64,000 nt of DNA from Desulfovibrio intestinalis (GTDB lineage Bacteria; Desulfobacterota; Desulfovibrionia; Desulfovibrionales; Desulfovibrionaceae), in the NCBI RefSeq assembly GCF_014202345.1, contig NZ_JACHGO010000001.1:62001-126000 (forward strand). Reading direction: 5' to 3'. Position 1 is the first letter of the stretch. Every line of letters starts with the position of its first letter. Below the pieces are notes generated by a model. It was not told the DNA's origin. It did no database searches and saw nothing but the letters and a program-made list of their open reading frames with translations. The translations under genes and the position numbers were made by a program. Of the stretch, positions 8,735 to 17,949 are shown in pieces.

Positions 8735-9052
8735 ATGACGACAGTTAGCAGCGATCGCATTCGGATCAAGCTCAAAGCCTACGATTACCGCATTCTGGAT
8801 AAAGCCGTTGCGGAAATCGTGGATACGGCGCGCAATACGGGTGCCGGTGTGGCGGGGCCCATTCCTCTGCCCACCAACATTCATAAGTATACCGTTCAGC
8901 GTTCCGTGCATGTGGACAAGAAGTCCCGTGAGCAGTTTGAGATGCGCATTCACAAGCGGCTTATGGATATTCTGGAACCCACCCAGCAGACCGTCGACGC
9001 GCTGGGCAAGCTTTCCTTGCCCGCCGGTGTGGACGTGGAAATCAAGCTCTAG
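8735..9052 (+). CDS. rpsJ: 30S ribosomal protein S10
   Basis: S10 (105 residues) belongs to the 30S head and doubles as the NusE antitermination factor. The sequence carries the family core [14 protein letters not shown] and GPIPLPT, and [18 protein letters not shown]. It is the first gene of the S10 cluster, led by the long structured leader, with GGAGTAGGCAAC just before the ATG. rplC follows after 12 bases. Confidence 0.97.
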   Translation: MTTVSSDRIRIKLKAYDYRILDKAVAEIVDTARNTGAGVAGPIPLPTNIHKYTVQRSVHVDKKSREQFEMRIHKRLMDILEPTQQTVDALGKLSLPAGVDVEIKL

Positions 9053-9064
9053 CGAGAGGCAGTC

Positions 9065-9694
9065 ATGGCTGAGAAAATGGGAATTTTGGGTCGCAAACTC
9101 GGTATGACCCGCATATTTGACGGCAGCGGCGCCGCTGTGCCCGTTACGGTGATTGAGGCAGGACCTTGCCCTGTCACCCAGGTCAAGAACGCGAATTCTG
9201 ACGGCTACAATGCCGTGCAGATCGCTCTGACCGCCGCTAAGGAAAAACACGTAGGCAAGGCCATGCAGGGCCACTTTGCCAAGGCTGGCAAGGGTCTCTT
9301 CCGCCATCTGCGCGAAATCCGCCTTTCGGCTGCTCCCGAGCAGGAGTTGGGCCAGGAACTTACCGTTGAAATGTTCGCCGCCGGCGACACCGTAAAGGTG
9401 ACTGGCAAGAGCGTTGGTAAGGGCTACCAGGGCCGCATGCGCCGTTGGAACTTCGCAGGTTCTAAGGATACGCACGGCTGCGAAAAGGTGCACCGCAACA
9501 ACGGCTCCATCGGTAACAACACCTTCCCAGGCCGCGTGTTCAAGGGCCGGAAGATGGCTGGCCACTGGGGCAATGAAACCGTTACGGAAATGGGCCTGAC
9601 CATTGTTGACGTTCGTCCTGAAGACAACGTTATTCTGGTTAAAGGTTCCGTGCCCGGCCCCAAGAACGGGCTGGTGCTGATCCGCAAGCAGTAG
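9065..9694 (+). CDS. rplC: 50S ribosomal protein L3
   Basis: L3 (209 residues) is an early 50S assembly protein near the peptidyl transferase centre. It begins [12 protein letters not shown], has the [14 protein letters not shown]-type loop (here [15 protein letters not shown]) that reaches into the 23S core, and ends in [16 protein letters not shown]. It sits in the standard order between rpsJ and rplD with short spacers, consistent with a single transcript. Confidence 0.97.
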   Translation: MAEKMGILGRKLGMTRIFDGSGAAVPVTVIEAGPCPVTQVKNANSDGYNAVQIALTAAKEKHVGKAMQGHFAKAGKGLFRHLREIRLSAAPEQELGQELTVEMFAAGDTVKVTGKSVGKGYQGRMRRWNFAGSKDTHGCEKVHRNNGSIGNNTFPGRVFKGRKMAGHWGNETVTEMGLTIVDVRPEDNVILVKGSVPGPKNGLVLIRKQ

Positions 9695-9705
9695 AGGAAG
9701 CAGCA

Positions 9706-10338
9706 ATGGCTACCGTGAAAGTATTCGATCAGAACAAGCAGGAAAGCGGTGAAATTACGCTGGCTTCCGATGTGTTCGAAATCGAGGTGAGGCCCGAAAT
9801 CCTCAACCTCGTGGCGCGCGCCCAAATGGCGGCCAAACGCGCCGGAACGCATAATGCCAAAACCCGTGCTTTTGTTTCGGGCGGCGGCGTTAAGCCTTGG
9901 AAGCAGAAGGGTACGGGCCGCGCTCGCGCCGGTTCAAACCGTTCACCCATCTGGCGTGGCGGCGCTGTCATCTTCGGACCCAGCCCCCGCGACTATAGCT
10001 TTAAAGTTAACAGCAAGGTTCGTGCTCTGGCTCTCAGGATGGCTCTGTCCAGCCGGTTGGCCGCTGAAACCTTGATGGTGGTTAAGGGCATCGAACTGCC
10101 CGAAGCCAAAACCAAACATTTTGCCAAGGTGGCCTCCACCCTGGGCCTTAACAAGGCCCTCATCGTGGCGCACGAGGAAAGTGCAGAGCTGACCCGCTCA
10201 GTTCGCAATATCCCCGGCCTCACCCTGACCACGGTGGACCGCCTGAGCGTGCTTGAAATCCTGAAGCACAAGCAGCTCGTGCTGCTTGAAGGTGCTGTGG
10301 AATCTGTGCAGGCGCGTTTCGCGAAGAAGGGAGCGTAG
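9706..10338 (+). CDS. rplD: 50S ribosomal protein L4
   Basis: L4 (210 residues) lines the polypeptide exit tunnel and in several bacteria represses its own S10 operon. The tunnel loop is visible as GGGVKPWKQKGTGRARAGS, followed by IWRGGAVIFGPSPRDY. rplW starts two bases after its stop codon, which suggests translational coupling. L4 is the natural candidate to test against the long leader at 8200-8734. Confidence 0.96.
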   Translation: MATVKVFDQNKQESGEITLASDVFEIEVRPEILNLVARAQMAAKRAGTHNAKTRAFVSGGGVKPWKQKGTGRARAGSNRSPIWRGGAVIFGPSPRDYSFKVNSKVRALALRMALSSRLAAETLMVVKGIELPEAKTKHFAKVASTLGLNKALIVAHEESAELTRSVRNIPGLTLTTVDRLSVLEILKHKQLVLLEGAVESVQARFAKKGA

Positions 10339-10340
10339 TT

Positions 10341-10631
10341 ATGGAAATCACTTCTGTTCTGCTCAAGCCCCTGCTGACCGAAAAAACGACCCTGATCAAG
10401 GACGAAGCGCAGCAGGTGGCCTTTTTGGTCCACACCCAGGCCAACAAGCTTGAAATCAAGCAGGCCGTGGAAAAGGCTTTTGATGTTAAAGTGGAAGCGG
10501 TCAACGTGATCCGCCGCGCGCCCCTCAACAGGGAGCGCCAGGGTCGTGTGGTTGGCCGTAAGCCCGGCTGGAAAAAAGCGTATGTGACGCTTCGCCAGGG
10601 CGATAAAATCGAGTTCTTCGAGGGAGTATAA
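10341..10631 (+). CDS. rplW: 50S ribosomal protein L23
   Basis: L23 (96 residues) forms part of the tunnel exit where trigger factor and SRP dock; both partners (tig at 26140, and the SRP receptor gene ftsY) are also in this window. The family core [11 protein letters not shown] and [20 protein letters not shown] is clear. It lies between rplD and rplB with 2-base spacers on both sides. Confidence 0.96.
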   Translation: MEITSVLLKPLLTEKTTLIKDEAQQVAFLVHTQANKLEIKQAVEKAFDVKVEAVNVIRRAPLNRERQGRVVGRKPGWKKAYVTLRQGDKIEFFEGV

Positions 10632-10633
10632 GC

Positions 10634-11482
10634 ATGGCTGTCCGCAAGCTGAAACCGACTTCCGCTGGGCGTCGTTTCCAGACGGTTTCCGATTTTGAGG
10701 AAATCACCCGGACGCGCCCTGAGAAGTCCCTTACTGTCGGTCTGACCAAAAAGGCCGGCCGCAATAACTTGGGCCGTATCACCAGCCGCCGTCGCGGTGG
10801 TGGTGTGAAGCGTCTGTACCGCATCATTGACTTCAAGCGCGACAAGACCGGTATTGAAGCCCGTGTGGCTCACATTGAGTACGATCCCAATCGTACCGCC
10901 CGTATCGCCCTGCTGCACTATTCTGATGGCGAAAAGCGTTACATTCTGGCCCCTGTGGGTCTGAAACAGGGTGATGTGGTAATGTCCGGCGTGAATGAAC
11001 GCAACGGCGTCGTGGCTGACATCATGCCCGGCAATGCTCTGCCCATGCAGCGCATTCCCGTGGGTACCGTCATCCACAACATCGAGCTGTACCCCGGTAA
11101 GGGTGGCCAGCTCTGCCGCGCCGCTGGCACCTACGCCCAGCTTGTTGCCAAGGAAGGCAAGCACGCTCTGCTGCGCTTGCCCTCCGGTGAAGTTCGTAAG
11201 GTGCTGGTCACCTGCGTGGCCACTGTTGGCCAGGTAGGCAACGTGCACCACGAAAGCATTTCTCTGGGCAAGGCTGGTCGTAACCGTTGGCTCGGTCGTC
11301 GCCCCAAGGTTCGTGGCGTGGCCATGAACCCCATCGACCATCCCTTGGGCGGTGGCGAAGGCAGAAGCTCTGGCGGCCGTCATCCTGTGTCGCCCTGGGG
11401 CATGCCCGCCAAGGGTTACAAGACCCGCGACAAGAAGAAAGCCTCTTCCAGGCTTATTGTTAAACGCCGCGGCCAGAAGTAG
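10634..11482 (+). CDS. rplB: 50S ribosomal protein L2
   Basis: L2 (282 residues) is needed for subunit joining and lies near the peptidyl transferase centre. Conserved stretches include [31 protein letters not shown] and the C-terminal [21 protein letters not shown] with the functionally important His. It is a few residues longer than most L2 proteins. rpsS begins 9 bases downstream. Confidence 0.97.
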   Translation: MAVRKLKPTSAGRRFQTVSDFEEITRTRPEKSLTVGLTKKAGRNNLGRITSRRRGGGVKRLYRIIDFKRDKTGIEARVAHIEYDPNRTARIALLHYSDGEKRYILAPVGLKQGDVVMSGVNERNGVVADIMPGNALPMQRIPVGTVIHNIELYPGKGGQLCRAAGTYAQLVAKEGKHALLRLPSGEVRKVLVTCVATVGQVGNVHHESISLGKAGRNRWLGRRPKVRGVAMNPIDHPLGGGEGRSSGGRHPVSPWGMPAKGYKTRDKKKASSRLIVKRRGQK

Positions 11483-11491
11483 GAGTAGCTC

Positions 11492-11776
11492 ATGCCGAGA
11501 TCATTGAAAAAAGGGCCGTTTGTTGACGGTCATTTGATGAAGAAGGTCGACACCGCCGCGGCTAACAGCGATCGGCGTGTGCTCAAGACCTGGTCGCGCC
11601 GCTCGACCATCCTGCCCGAAATGGTGGGACTGACCTTTGCGGTGCATAATGGCAAAAAGTTCGTGCCGGTGTTCGTCACCGAAAACATGGTTGGCCACAA
11701 GCTGGGTGAATTCTCGCCCACCCGTACCTACCATGGGCATGCCGCCGACAAAAAGGCTAAGGCCGGCAGGAAATAG
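11492..11776 (+). CDS. rpsS: 30S ribosomal protein S19
   Basis: S19 (94 residues) sits in the 30S head and contacts the A-site finger. It opens with [18 protein letters not shown] and contains the conserved [28 protein letters not shown] region. The gene follows rplB after 9 bases and precedes rplV by 9 bases. Confidence 0.97.
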   Translation: MPRSLKKGPFVDGHLMKKVDTAAANSDRRVLKTWSRRSTILPEMVGLTFAVHNGKKFVPVFVTENMVGHKLGEFSPTRTYHGHAADKKAKAGRK

Positions 11777-11785
11777 GGTAGCGAT

Positions 11786-12124
11786 ATGGAATCTAAAGCT
11801 ATTGCGAAGTTCCAGCGCGTTTCGCCGCGCAAGACCCGTCTTGTGGCCAAAAACGTGCAGGGTCTTGGAGTGGAGGAGGCAATGAACCTTCTGCGCTTTA
11901 CGCCCAATAAGCCCGCTGGGGTTATTTACGGTGTGTTGAAAAGCGCGCTGGCGAATGCCTCTCAGCTGGGCGGCGTTGATGTGGACGCCATGGTGGTGAA
12001 GGAAGTCGTGGTCAACGAAGGCCCCACCTGGAAGCGCTTCATGCCCCGTGCTCAAGGCCGGGCAACCAAGATTCATAAGCGCACGAGCCACGTTACCGTT
12101 ATACTCGCAGAAGGGCAGGAATAG
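11786..12124 (+). CDS. rplV: 50S ribosomal protein L22
   Basis: L22 (112 residues) lines the exit tunnel; its beta hairpin is the FMPRAQGRATKIHKRTSH region near the C-terminus. The start reads MESKAIAKFQRVSPRKTRLVAKNV. rpsC begins three bases after the stop codon. Confidence 0.96.
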   Translation: MESKAIAKFQRVSPRKTRLVAKNVQGLGVEEAMNLLRFTPNKPAGVIYGVLKSALANASQLGGVDVDAMVVKEVVVNEGPTWKRFMPRAQGRATKIHKRTSHVTVILAEGQE

Positions 12125-12127
12125 GCT

Positions 12128-12769
12128 ATGGGTCAGAAAGTACATCCGTTCGGGTTCCGGCTTGGGTATAATAAGAATTGGCTGTCTCGCTGGTTCAGCA
12201 AAAAGGAATACCCCGCCTTTGTCTATGAAGATAGCAAGATCCGCGCGTTCGTGAAGAAACTCCTGTTTCATGCTGGCGTTTCCAAAATTGAAATCGAACG
12301 TGCTGGCGGCAAGGTACGGCTTATCCTGTCCACTGCCCGCCCCGGTATTGTTATTGGGCGCAAGGGTGTGGAAATTGAAAAGCTGCGCAACGATCTTCGT
12401 CAGAAGTTCGGCCGTGAGTTTTCTCTTGAAGTAAACGAAATTCGCCGTCCTGAAGTGGACGCCCAGCTTGTGGCCGAAAACATCGCCCAGCAGCTGGAGC
12501 GCCGTGTAGCCTTCCGGCGCGCTATGAAGCGCACCGTGTCTATGGCTCGCAAGTTTGGCGGCGAAGGCATCAAGGTGACATGCTCCGGACGTCTGGCCGG
12601 TGCTGAAATCGCCCGTACCGAATGGTACCGCGATGGCCGGGTGCCCTTGCAGACCCTGCGCGCCGATATCGACTACGGTTTTGCTGAAGCGCGCACCACC
12701 TACGGCATCATTGGCGTCAAGGTGTGGATATACAAGGGTGAAATCCTTGACAAAGAGGTTGATCAGTAA
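12128..12769 (+). CDS. rpsC: 30S ribosomal protein S3
   Basis: S3 (213 residues) is part of the mRNA entry channel helicase. The N-terminal [12 protein letters not shown], the KH-type motif [13 protein letters not shown], and the C-terminal [32 protein letters not shown] box are all present. Its TAA stop overlaps the rplP start by one base (TAATG), so the two genes are translationally coupled. Confidence 0.97.
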   Translation: MGQKVHPFGFRLGYNKNWLSRWFSKKEYPAFVYEDSKIRAFVKKLLFHAGVSKIEIERAGGKVRLILSTARPGIVIGRKGVEIEKLRNDLRQKFGREFSLEVNEIRRPEVDAQLVAENIAQQLERRVAFRRAMKRTVSMARKFGGEGIKVTCSGRLAGAEIARTEWYRDGRVPLQTLRADIDYGFAEARTTYGIIGVKVWIYKGEILDKEVDQ

Positions 12770-13182
12770 TGCTTGCGCCTAAAAAAGTAAAATTCCGCAA
12801 ATGGCAGAAGGGCCGCCTTCGCGGCCTTGCCACCCGCGGCGCTACCGTTGCCTTTGGCGACATTGGTTTGAAGACCGTGCAGCACGGACAGCTTACCAGC
12901 CAGCAGATTGAAGCTGCGCGTATCGCCATGATGCGCCACATCAAACGTGGTGGTAAAGTTTGGATCCGCGTGTTCCCCGACCGCCCCGTGACCGCGAAGC
13001 CTCTGGAAACCCGTCAGGGTTCCGGTAAAGGCGCTCCGGTGGGCTGGTGCGCTCCGGTGAAGCCCGGTCGTGTTCTGTATGAAATCAAGGGCGTCAGCCT
13101 TGACCTTGCCCGCGAAGCGCTCACCCGCGCCGCGCACAAGCTGCCCGTGAAGACCGTCATCGTGGTGAGGGAGGGCATCTAA
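12769..13182 (+). CDS. rplP: 50S ribosomal protein L16
   Basis: L16 (137 residues) organises the A-site side of the 50S subunit. It starts [16 protein letters not shown] and has the conserved [22 protein letters not shown] and [17 protein letters not shown] segments. It overlaps rpsC by one base, and rpmC follows immediately with no spacer. Confidence 0.97.
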   Translation: MLAPKKVKFRKWQKGRLRGLATRGATVAFGDIGLKTVQHGQLTSQQIEAARIAMMRHIKRGGKVWIRVFPDRPVTAKPLETRQGSGKGAPVGWCAPVKPGRVLYEIKGVSLDLAREALTRAAHKLPVKTVIVVREGI

Positions 13183-13413
13183 ATGGCTGCCAAGAAGAAA
13201 ACTGACAAGAGCGTCCGGCCCGCTACCGCCGAACTTCGCGCCCTGAGCGTTGAAGAATTGCGCGGCAAACTGGTCGAGCAGCGCGAGGAATTGATGACCG
13301 TCCGGTTCAAGCACGCCGCTGCGCAGCTTGAAAAGACTTCCGAGCTGAAAGCCATGCGGAAGCAGGTGGCGCGCATCGAGACTGTACTGAACGAAAAGGA
13401 ACAGAGGGTCTAA
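13183..13413 (+). CDS. rpmC: 50S ribosomal protein L29
   Basis: L29 (76 residues) is a small helical hairpin at the tunnel exit beside L23. The core [22 protein letters not shown] is typical. About 12 extra residues at the N-terminus (Lys-rich) make it slightly longer than usual; no better internal start is visible. rpsQ follows after one base. Confidence 0.93.
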   Translation: MAAKKKTDKSVRPATAELRALSVEELRGKLVEQREELMTVRFKHAAAQLEKTSELKAMRKQVARIETVLNEKEQRV

Positions 13414-13414
13414 A

Positions 13415-13678
13415 ATGCAAGCTCTGGAAGATCGTAAGGGCAGAACGCTGACCGGCATTGTGGTGAGCGACAAGAACGACAAGACCATTGTCGTGCGCGT
13501 TGAGACCCTGGTCAAGCACCCTCTGCTCAAAAAGTATGTGAGGCGCCGCAAAAAGTTCACGGCTCATGATCCTATGAACGAATGCGGTATGGGCGATAAG
13601 GTCAAGATTGTGGAGTTCCGTCCGCTGTCGCGCAACAAGCGCTGGCACCTGGTCTCCATCATTGAAAAAGCCGTGTAG
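13415..13678 (+). CDS. rpsQ: 30S ribosomal protein S17
   Basis: S17 (87 residues) is an OB-fold primary 16S rRNA binder. [21 protein letters not shown] and [19 protein letters not shown] are diagnostic. The gene keeps the standard rpmC-rpsQ-rplN order. Confidence 0.96.
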   Translation: MQALEDRKGRTLTGIVVSDKNDKTIVVRVETLVKHPLLKKYVRRRKKFTAHDPMNECGMGDKVKIVEFRPLSRNKRWHLVSIIEKAV

Positions 13679-13687
13679 GGTAGTACC

Positions 13688-14056
13688 ATGATTCAGGTAG
13701 AATCCACGCTTCAGGTCGCCGACAATTCCGGCGCCAAAAAGGTTGCCTGCATCAAGGTGCTGGGCGGTTCACACCGCCGCTACGCCTCGGTCGGTGACAT
13801 TGTAGTGGTTTCCGTCAAGGAAGCCATACCCCATAGTAAGGTGAAGAAGGGCGACGTTATGAAGGCTGTTATCGTGCGCACCGCTAAAGAAGTGCGTCGC
13901 ATGGACGGCAGCTACATCAAGTTCGACGGCAACGCCGCTGTGCTGCTTTCAAGCCAGGGCGAACCCCTCGGCACCCGCATCTTCGGCCCCGTGGCCCGTG
14001 AGCTGCGCGCCATGAACTTCATGAAAATTATTTCGCTGGCCCCGGAAGTGCTGTAG
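13688..14056 (+). CDS. rplN: 50S ribosomal protein L14
   Basis: L14 (122 residues) sits at the subunit interface. It begins [27 protein letters not shown] and contains the conserved FDGNAAVLL and [13 protein letters not shown] segments. It is the first gene of the spc part of the cluster; no promoter or terminator separates it from rpsQ. Confidence 0.97.
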   Translation: MIQVESTLQVADNSGAKKVACIKVLGGSHRRYASVGDIVVVSVKEAIPHSKVKKGDVMKAVIVRTAKEVRRMDGSYIKFDGNAAVLLSSQGEPLGTRIFGPVARELRAMNFMKIISLAPEVL

Positions 14057-14065
14057 GAGACCGTC

Positions 14066-14398
14066 ATGAAAATGTTTCGTATCCGCAAGGACGACAAGGT
14101 GATGGTAATCGCCGGCAAAGACGCGGGCAAGATTGGTAAAGTGCTCAAGATCCTGCGCAAGAAGGATCGTGTGCTGGTGGAAAAGACCAATATGGTCAAG
14201 CGCCATATGCGCCCCAACCCCTATGCCCAGCAGCCCGGTGGTATTGTGGAAAAGGAAATGCCTATCCACGTCTCCAACGTCATGGTTGTCTGCTCCGCTT
14301 GTGGCAAAGCCACCCGCGTAGGCTACAAGACCATTGAGTCCGAGGGCAAGGAAAAGAAAGTGCGCTTCTGCAAAAAGTGCAACGAAGTCATGGAATAA
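14066..14398 (+). CDS. rplX: 50S ribosomal protein L24 with C-terminal zinc ribbon
   Basis: L24 (110 residues) nucleates 50S assembly. The KOW motif [18 protein letters not shown] is clear. The C-terminal third carries CSAC (about 76-79) and CKKC (about 103-106), a four-Cys zinc ribbon. Together with S14, S4 and L36 it makes this a zinc-rich ribosome. Confidence 0.95.
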   Translation: MKMFRIRKDDKVMVIAGKDAGKIGKVLKILRKKDRVLVEKTNMVKRHMRPNPYAQQPGGIVEKEMPIHVSNVMVVCSACGKATRVGYKTIESEGKEKKVRFCKKCNEVME

Positions 14399-14407
14399 GG
14401 TGATACG

Positions 14408-14947
14408 ATGACACGCCTTGAAAAGATATATAGAGAGAAAGTAGTTCCGGTAATGCAGAAGGAGTTTAGCTACTCCTCTTCAATGCAACTGCCCGGGATT
14501 GAAAAGATCTCTCTGAACATCGGCCTTGGCGCCGCCAGCCAGAACAACAAGCTGATGGAAGAAGCAATGGCCGAACTTTCGGCCATCGCAGGCCAGAAGG
14601 CCGTGGTGACTCGCGCCAAAAAATCCATCGCTGCTTTCAAGCTGCGCGAAGGCATGCCCATCGGCGCCCGCGTTACCTTGCGCAAGGAACGCATGTGGGA
14701 CTTTCTTGACAAGCTCATGAACTTCGCCCTGCCCCGGGTTCGCGACTTCCGGGGTATTCCGGATCGTGGCTTTGACGGACGCGGCAACTTCACCCTGGGT
14801 ATCAAGGAACACACCATCTTCCCCGAACTTGAGGCGGATCGTGTGGAAAATCCCAAGGGCATGAACATCACCATTGTCACCACGGCGTCCACGGACAAAG
14901 AAGGCAAGTTCCTTCTTGACCAGCTGGGCATGCCGTTCCGCAAGTAG
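14408..14947 (+). CDS. rplE: 50S ribosomal protein L5
   Basis: L5 (179 residues) binds 5S rRNA and contacts P-site t[20 protein letters not shown] at the start, [13 protein letters not shown]-type stretch (here [17 protein letters not shown]), RVRDFRGI and [13 protein letters not shown] are all family hallmarks. It lies between rplX and rpsN with about 10-base spacers. Confidence 0.97.
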   Translation: MTRLEKIYREKVVPVMQKEFSYSSSMQLPGIEKISLNIGLGAASQNNKLMEEAMAELSAIAGQKAVVTRAKKSIAAFKLREGMPIGARVTLRKERMWDFLDKLMNFALPRVRDFRGIPDRGFDGRGNFTLGIKEHTIFPELEADRVENPKGMNITIVTTASTDKEGKFLLDQLGMPFRK

Positions 14948-14957
14948 GAGTTAAGCT

Positions 14958-15143
14958 ATGTCCCGTACTTCTTTGGAAGTAAAGGCTAAGCGCAAGCCCA
15001 AATTCAGTGCTCGTGCTTACAATCGCTGCCCGCTTTGCGGTCGGCCCCGGGCCTTTCTGCGTCAGTTCGGCATCTGCCGTATCTGCTTCCGCAACATGGC
15101 CCTTCGTGGCGAGTTGCCCGGCGTTCGCAAGTCGAGCTGGTAA
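14958..15143 (+). CDS. rpsN: 30S ribosomal protein S14, zinc-binding type
   Basis: This 61-residue S14 is the short, zinc-binding form, with CPLC and CRIC pairs forming a zinc finger around [11 protein letters not shown]. It binds the 3' domain of 16S rRNA. AGGAG lies just before the ATG. The 102-base gap to rpsH is the longest inside this part of the cluster and contains a stable hairpin. Confidence 0.96.
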   Translation: MSRTSLEVKAKRKPKFSARAYNRCPLCGRPRAFLRQFGICRICFRNMALRGELPGVRKSSW

Positions 15144-15147
15144 ATTT

Positions 15148-15167
15148 CCGGGCGCGAAAGCGCCCGG
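15148..15167 (+). promoter_or_regulatory. GAAA-tetraloop hairpin between rpsN and rpsH
   Basis: CCGGGCGC and GCGCCCGG form a perfect 8-base-pair stem capped by a GAAA tetraloop. TTTTT follows about 10 bases later, so it could be a weak terminator or a protein-binding mRNA element. S8, encoded next, regulates the spc operon in E. coli through an mRNA hairpin, but this hairpin does not obviously copy that site. Confidence 0.4.
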
Positions 15168-15245
15168 ATGGTGCGTTTTTGCGCACCTGTGGGAAGTGGC
15201 GGCATTGGGCCGTCAACCCCGCACCCAAACTTTCAGGAGCTTTCG

Positions 15246-15626
15246 ATGTTGACAGATCCCATTGCGGATATGCTGACCCGTATCCGCAACGCACATTTGG
15301 CCCTGCACAAGGAAGTAAATGTGCCGCGCTCGAAGATGAAGGAAGCGTTAGCCGCCATCCTCAAGCAGGAAGGTTACGTCGAGGACGTGGCCGTGGCCGA
15401 CAGTAACATCACCATCACTTTGAAGTACCAGATGGGCAAGGCCGTTATCAGCGGTCTGAAGCGTATCAGTACCCCCGGTCGCCGGGTGTACGTGGGCGCT
15501 CACAAAATCCCCAGGGTACAGAACGGCCTCGGTATTTGCATTTTGTCCACGTCCAGCGGTGTGTTGGACGGTATGACTGCCCATGAGAAGAAGGTGGGCG
15601 GCGAACTTTTGTGTGAAATCTGGTAG
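15246..15626 (+). CDS. rpsH: 30S ribosomal protein S8
   Basis: S8 (126 residues) is a primary 16S rRNA binder. The start MLTDPIADMLTRIRNA is typical and is preceded by AGGAG; a longer frame from 15168 is not family-like. The C-terminus has GLGICILSTSSGVLDGMTAHEKKVGGE, the S8 signature. In E. coli S8 also represses the spc operon. Confidence 0.96.
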   Translation: MLTDPIADMLTRIRNAHLALHKEVNVPRSKMKEALAAILKQEGYVEDVAVADSNITITLKYQMGKAVISGLKRISTPGRRVYVGAHKIPRVQNGLGICILSTSSGVLDGMTAHEKKVGGELLCEIW

Positions 15627-15637
15627 GCGGTGCGAGC

Positions 15638-16177
15638 ATGTCCAGAATAGGTAAACTGCCCATTCCCGTTCCTAATGGCGTTGAAGTCAAGATCGGAGCG
15701 GATGTTGTGGAAGTGAAAGGCCCTAAGGGCTCGCTGAGCACTCCTGTCTGCTCCCTGCTCACGTATGAACAGGCCGAGGGCCACGTGACTCTGAGCCGCA
15801 TTGAAGATGACCGCATCACCCGCGCCCAGCACGGCCTGCGTCGTACCCTGCTTTCCAACTGCATTGATGGCGTAACCAAGGGCTTTTCCAAGGCTCTGGA
15901 AGTCATCGGCGTTGGTTACCGCGTGGCGGTTAAGGGTAATATCATCGAGCTGCAGGTTGGTTATTCCCATCCTGTGCTGGTGGAATTGCCTGAGGGTCTC
16001 AAGGCTGTTGTGGAAGGTCAGATCCTGACCATCAGCGGCATTGATAAGGAACTTGTTGGCGAAATGGCTGCCAAGATCCGCCGCATCCGCAAGCCTGAGC
16101 CTTACAAAGGCAAGGGCATCAAGTACACCACCGAGACGATTCGCCGCAAGGTCGGTAAGTCCGGCGGCAAGAAGTAG
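15638..16177 (+). CDS. rplF: 50S ribosomal protein L6
   Basis: L6 (179 residues) lies near the GTPase-associated region. MSRIGKLPIPVPNGVEV opens the protein, and the C-terminal PEPYKGKGIKYTTETIRRKVGKSGGK is the family signature. rplR starts 11 bases downstream. Confidence 0.97.
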   Translation: MSRIGKLPIPVPNGVEVKIGADVVEVKGPKGSLSTPVCSLLTYEQAEGHVTLSRIEDDRITRAQHGLRRTLLSNCIDGVTKGFSKALEVIGVGYRVAVKGNIIELQVGYSHPVLVELPEGLKAVVEGQILTISGIDKELVGEMAAKIRRIRKPEPYKGKGIKYTTETIRRKVGKSGGKK

Positions 16178-16187
16178 GGGGCGCGTC

Positions 16188-16547
16188 ATGAAATACAGCA
16201 AGAATGAGTCACGGCAACGCCGTAAGATTCGCATTCGCAAAAAGATCAGCGGCACCTCTGAGCGCCCGCGTCTGGTTATTTACAGGTCCAACCTGCATGT
16301 CTACGCCCAGATTGTTAACGATCTGGACGGAGCCACTCTGGCGGCTGCTTCGACCCTTTCGCTCGCCAAGAACGAAGCGGGAATGCACTGCAACAAGAGC
16401 GGTGCCGAGAAGGTGGGCATGGAGATTGCCCGCATGGCCAAGGAAAAGAATATCGACAAGGTGGTATTTGATCGCAACGGGTATCTTTATCACGGTCGCG
16501 TCAAAGCTGTAGCCGATGGCGCCCGCGAAGGCGGCCTGGAGTTCTAA
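16188..16547 (+). CDS. rplR: 50S ribosomal protein L18
   Basis: L18 (119 residues) binds 5S rRNA with L5. I place the start at 16188 ([20 protein letters not shown]) because the longer frame from 16041 overlaps rpl[27 protein letters not shown] closes the protein as expected. The gene ends one base before rpsE starts. Confidence 0.96.
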   Translation: MKYSKNESRQRRKIRIRKKISGTSERPRLVIYRSNLHVYAQIVNDLDGATLAAASTLSLAKNEAGMHCNKSGAEKVGMEIARMAKEKNIDKVVFDRNGYLYHGRVKAVADGAREGGLEF

Positions 16548-16548
16548 T

Positions 16549-17061
16549 ATGCGTCAGGAAAATACCGAAACTCAGCAGAACGAGTTGGGCGAAATCGAAA
16601 AGATCGTTTCCCTCAACCGCGTGGCCAAGGTGGTCAAGGGTGGCCGTCGGTTCAGCTTCAGCGCCCTTGTGGTGGTAGGCGACGGCAAGGGCGGCGTGGG
16701 CTTTGGCCTGGGCAAGGCCCAGGAAGTGCCCGAAGCCCTGCGTAAGGCAACCGAGCGCGCTCGTAAGAACCGTGTTCAGGTGGCCCTTGTGGATGGCACC
16801 CTTCCTTATGAAATTCTGGGCCGCTTCGGCGCCGGACGTGTGATGCTCAAGCCGGCCTCTGAAGGTACGGGCATCATCGCTGGTGGTGCAGTGCGCGCCA
16901 TTATGGAAGCTGCTGGCGTGCGCGACGTGCTTGCCAAGGCCATCGGCACCAACAACCCGCACAACGTGCTTCGCGCCACCATGCAGGGTCTTGTCGCCCT
17001 GCGCAGCGCCGACGATGTTTCGGCCCTGCGCGGCAAGAAGCTCGAAGCTCCGAGGAAGTAG
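16549..17061 (+). CDS. rpsE: 30S ribosomal protein S5
   Basis: S5 (170 residues) is part of the mRNA entry channel and affects decoding accuracy. [22 protein letters not shown] and the [18 protein letters not shown] loop are clear. I place the start at 16549, just after the rplR stop codon, with GGAG inside the end of rplR. Confidence 0.96.
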   Translation: MRQENTETQQNELGEIEKIVSLNRVAKVVKGGRRFSFSALVVVGDGKGGVGFGLGKAQEVPEALRKATERARKNRVQVALVDGTLPYEILGRFGAGRVMLKPASEGTGIIAGGAVRAIMEAAGVRDVLAKAIGTNNPHNVLRATMQGLVALRSADDVSALRGKKLEAPRK

Positions 17062-17063
17062 TC

Positions 17064-17240
17064 ATGGCAGAAATCAAGGTTAAACTCGTGCGTTCGCGTA
17101 TCGGCTCCACGCCCGCGCAGCGCAAGCTGCTGGACTCCCTTGGCCTCAAGCGCCGCGAGATGGTCAAGACGTTCAAGGACACCCCGGCTATCCGGGGCAT
17201 CATCGCCAAAGTTCCGCATATGGTGACCGTTATCGAATAA
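17064..17240 (+). CDS. rpmD: 50S ribosomal protein L30
   Basis: This 58-residue protein reads MAEIKVKLVRSRIGSTPAQR followed by LDSLGLKRREMVKTFKDTPAIRG, the L30 pattern. It starts two bases after the rpsE stop and ends 19 bases before rplO, which is the standard rpsE-rpmD-rplO order. Confidence 0.95.
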   Translation: MAEIKVKLVRSRIGSTPAQRKLLDSLGLKRREMVKTFKDTPAIRGIIAKVPHMVTVIE

Positions 17241-17259
17241 CGGTCGGAGGACATATACC

Positions 17260-17721
17260 ATGCAACTGCACAATCTCTTTCCCTTTCCGGAAGAGCGCAA
17301 GACCCGCCGTCGGGTGGGCCGTGGCTCTGGTTCCGGCCTGGGTTGCACGGCGGGCAAAGGCCACAAAGGCCAGAATGCCCGTGCCGGTGGCGGTGTAGCC
17401 CCCGGTTTCGAAGGCGGCCAGATGCCCCTGCAGCGCCGTCTGCCCAAGCACGGCTTCAAGAATGCTCCGTTCAGGGTTACCTACAACGTGATCAATCTTG
17501 ACCGTCTGCTGGAAGCCTTTGAAGGCAAAAGCGACATCACGCTGGACGACATCTACGCCCGCGGCCTGGCCCGTATGGGCTCGCCTGTGAAAATCCTTTC
17601 ACGTGGCGAAGTCAAAAGCGCTCTCAAGGTCGAAGCTCACAAGTTCAGCCAGGCTGCTGCGGAGAAGATCCGTAACGCTGGCGGCGACGTGACCGAACTT
17701 GAAGCAGTTCCCTCGGTCTAA
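17260..17721 (+). CDS. rplO: 50S ribosomal protein L15
   Basis: L15 (153 residues) is a late 50S assembly protein. It begins MQLHNLFPFPEERKTRRRVGRGSGSGLG and carries the Gly-rich GKGHKGQNARAGGG and FEGGQMPLQRRLPKHGF segments. GGAGG precedes the ATG. A terminator-like hairpin follows, before secY. Confidence 0.96.
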   Translation: MQLHNLFPFPEERKTRRRVGRGSGSGLGCTAGKGHKGQNARAGGGVAPGFEGGQMPLQRRLPKHGFKNAPFRVTYNVINLDRLLEAFEGKSDITLDDIYARGLARMGSPVKILSRGEVKSALKVEAHKFSQAAAEKIRNAGGDVTELEAVPSV

Positions 17722-17732
17722 TAGTTGACTCA

Positions 17733-17764
17733 AAACCGGCTGGTTTAACCACCAGCCGGTTTCT
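17733..17764 (+). terminator. Terminator-like hairpin between rplO and secY
   Basis: AAACCGGCTGGT and ACCAGCCGGTTT form a perfect 12-base-pair stem around TTAACC, ending in TTTC. It sits within what is usually one transcript and is followed by a 185-base gap before secY. It may lower secY-map expression relative to ribosomal proteins, or secY may have its own promoter; I could not identify one with confidence. Confidence 0.65.
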
Positions 17765-17949
17765 TCCGCTGCCGGTGAAAGCCGGGCGGAGCGGTGAGAG
17801 CTTATGCTGTGAAGCTTCGGCTTCCAGCACGCGCTTTCAGGGCGAGATACTGTTAGTGCCAGGCATTTGCCGCACTGTTCCCGTTTTGCGGAGAACAGTG
17901 TGGCTATGCACATACTGCGCCATCGGCGCATAAACGCAAAGAGTCTTAC

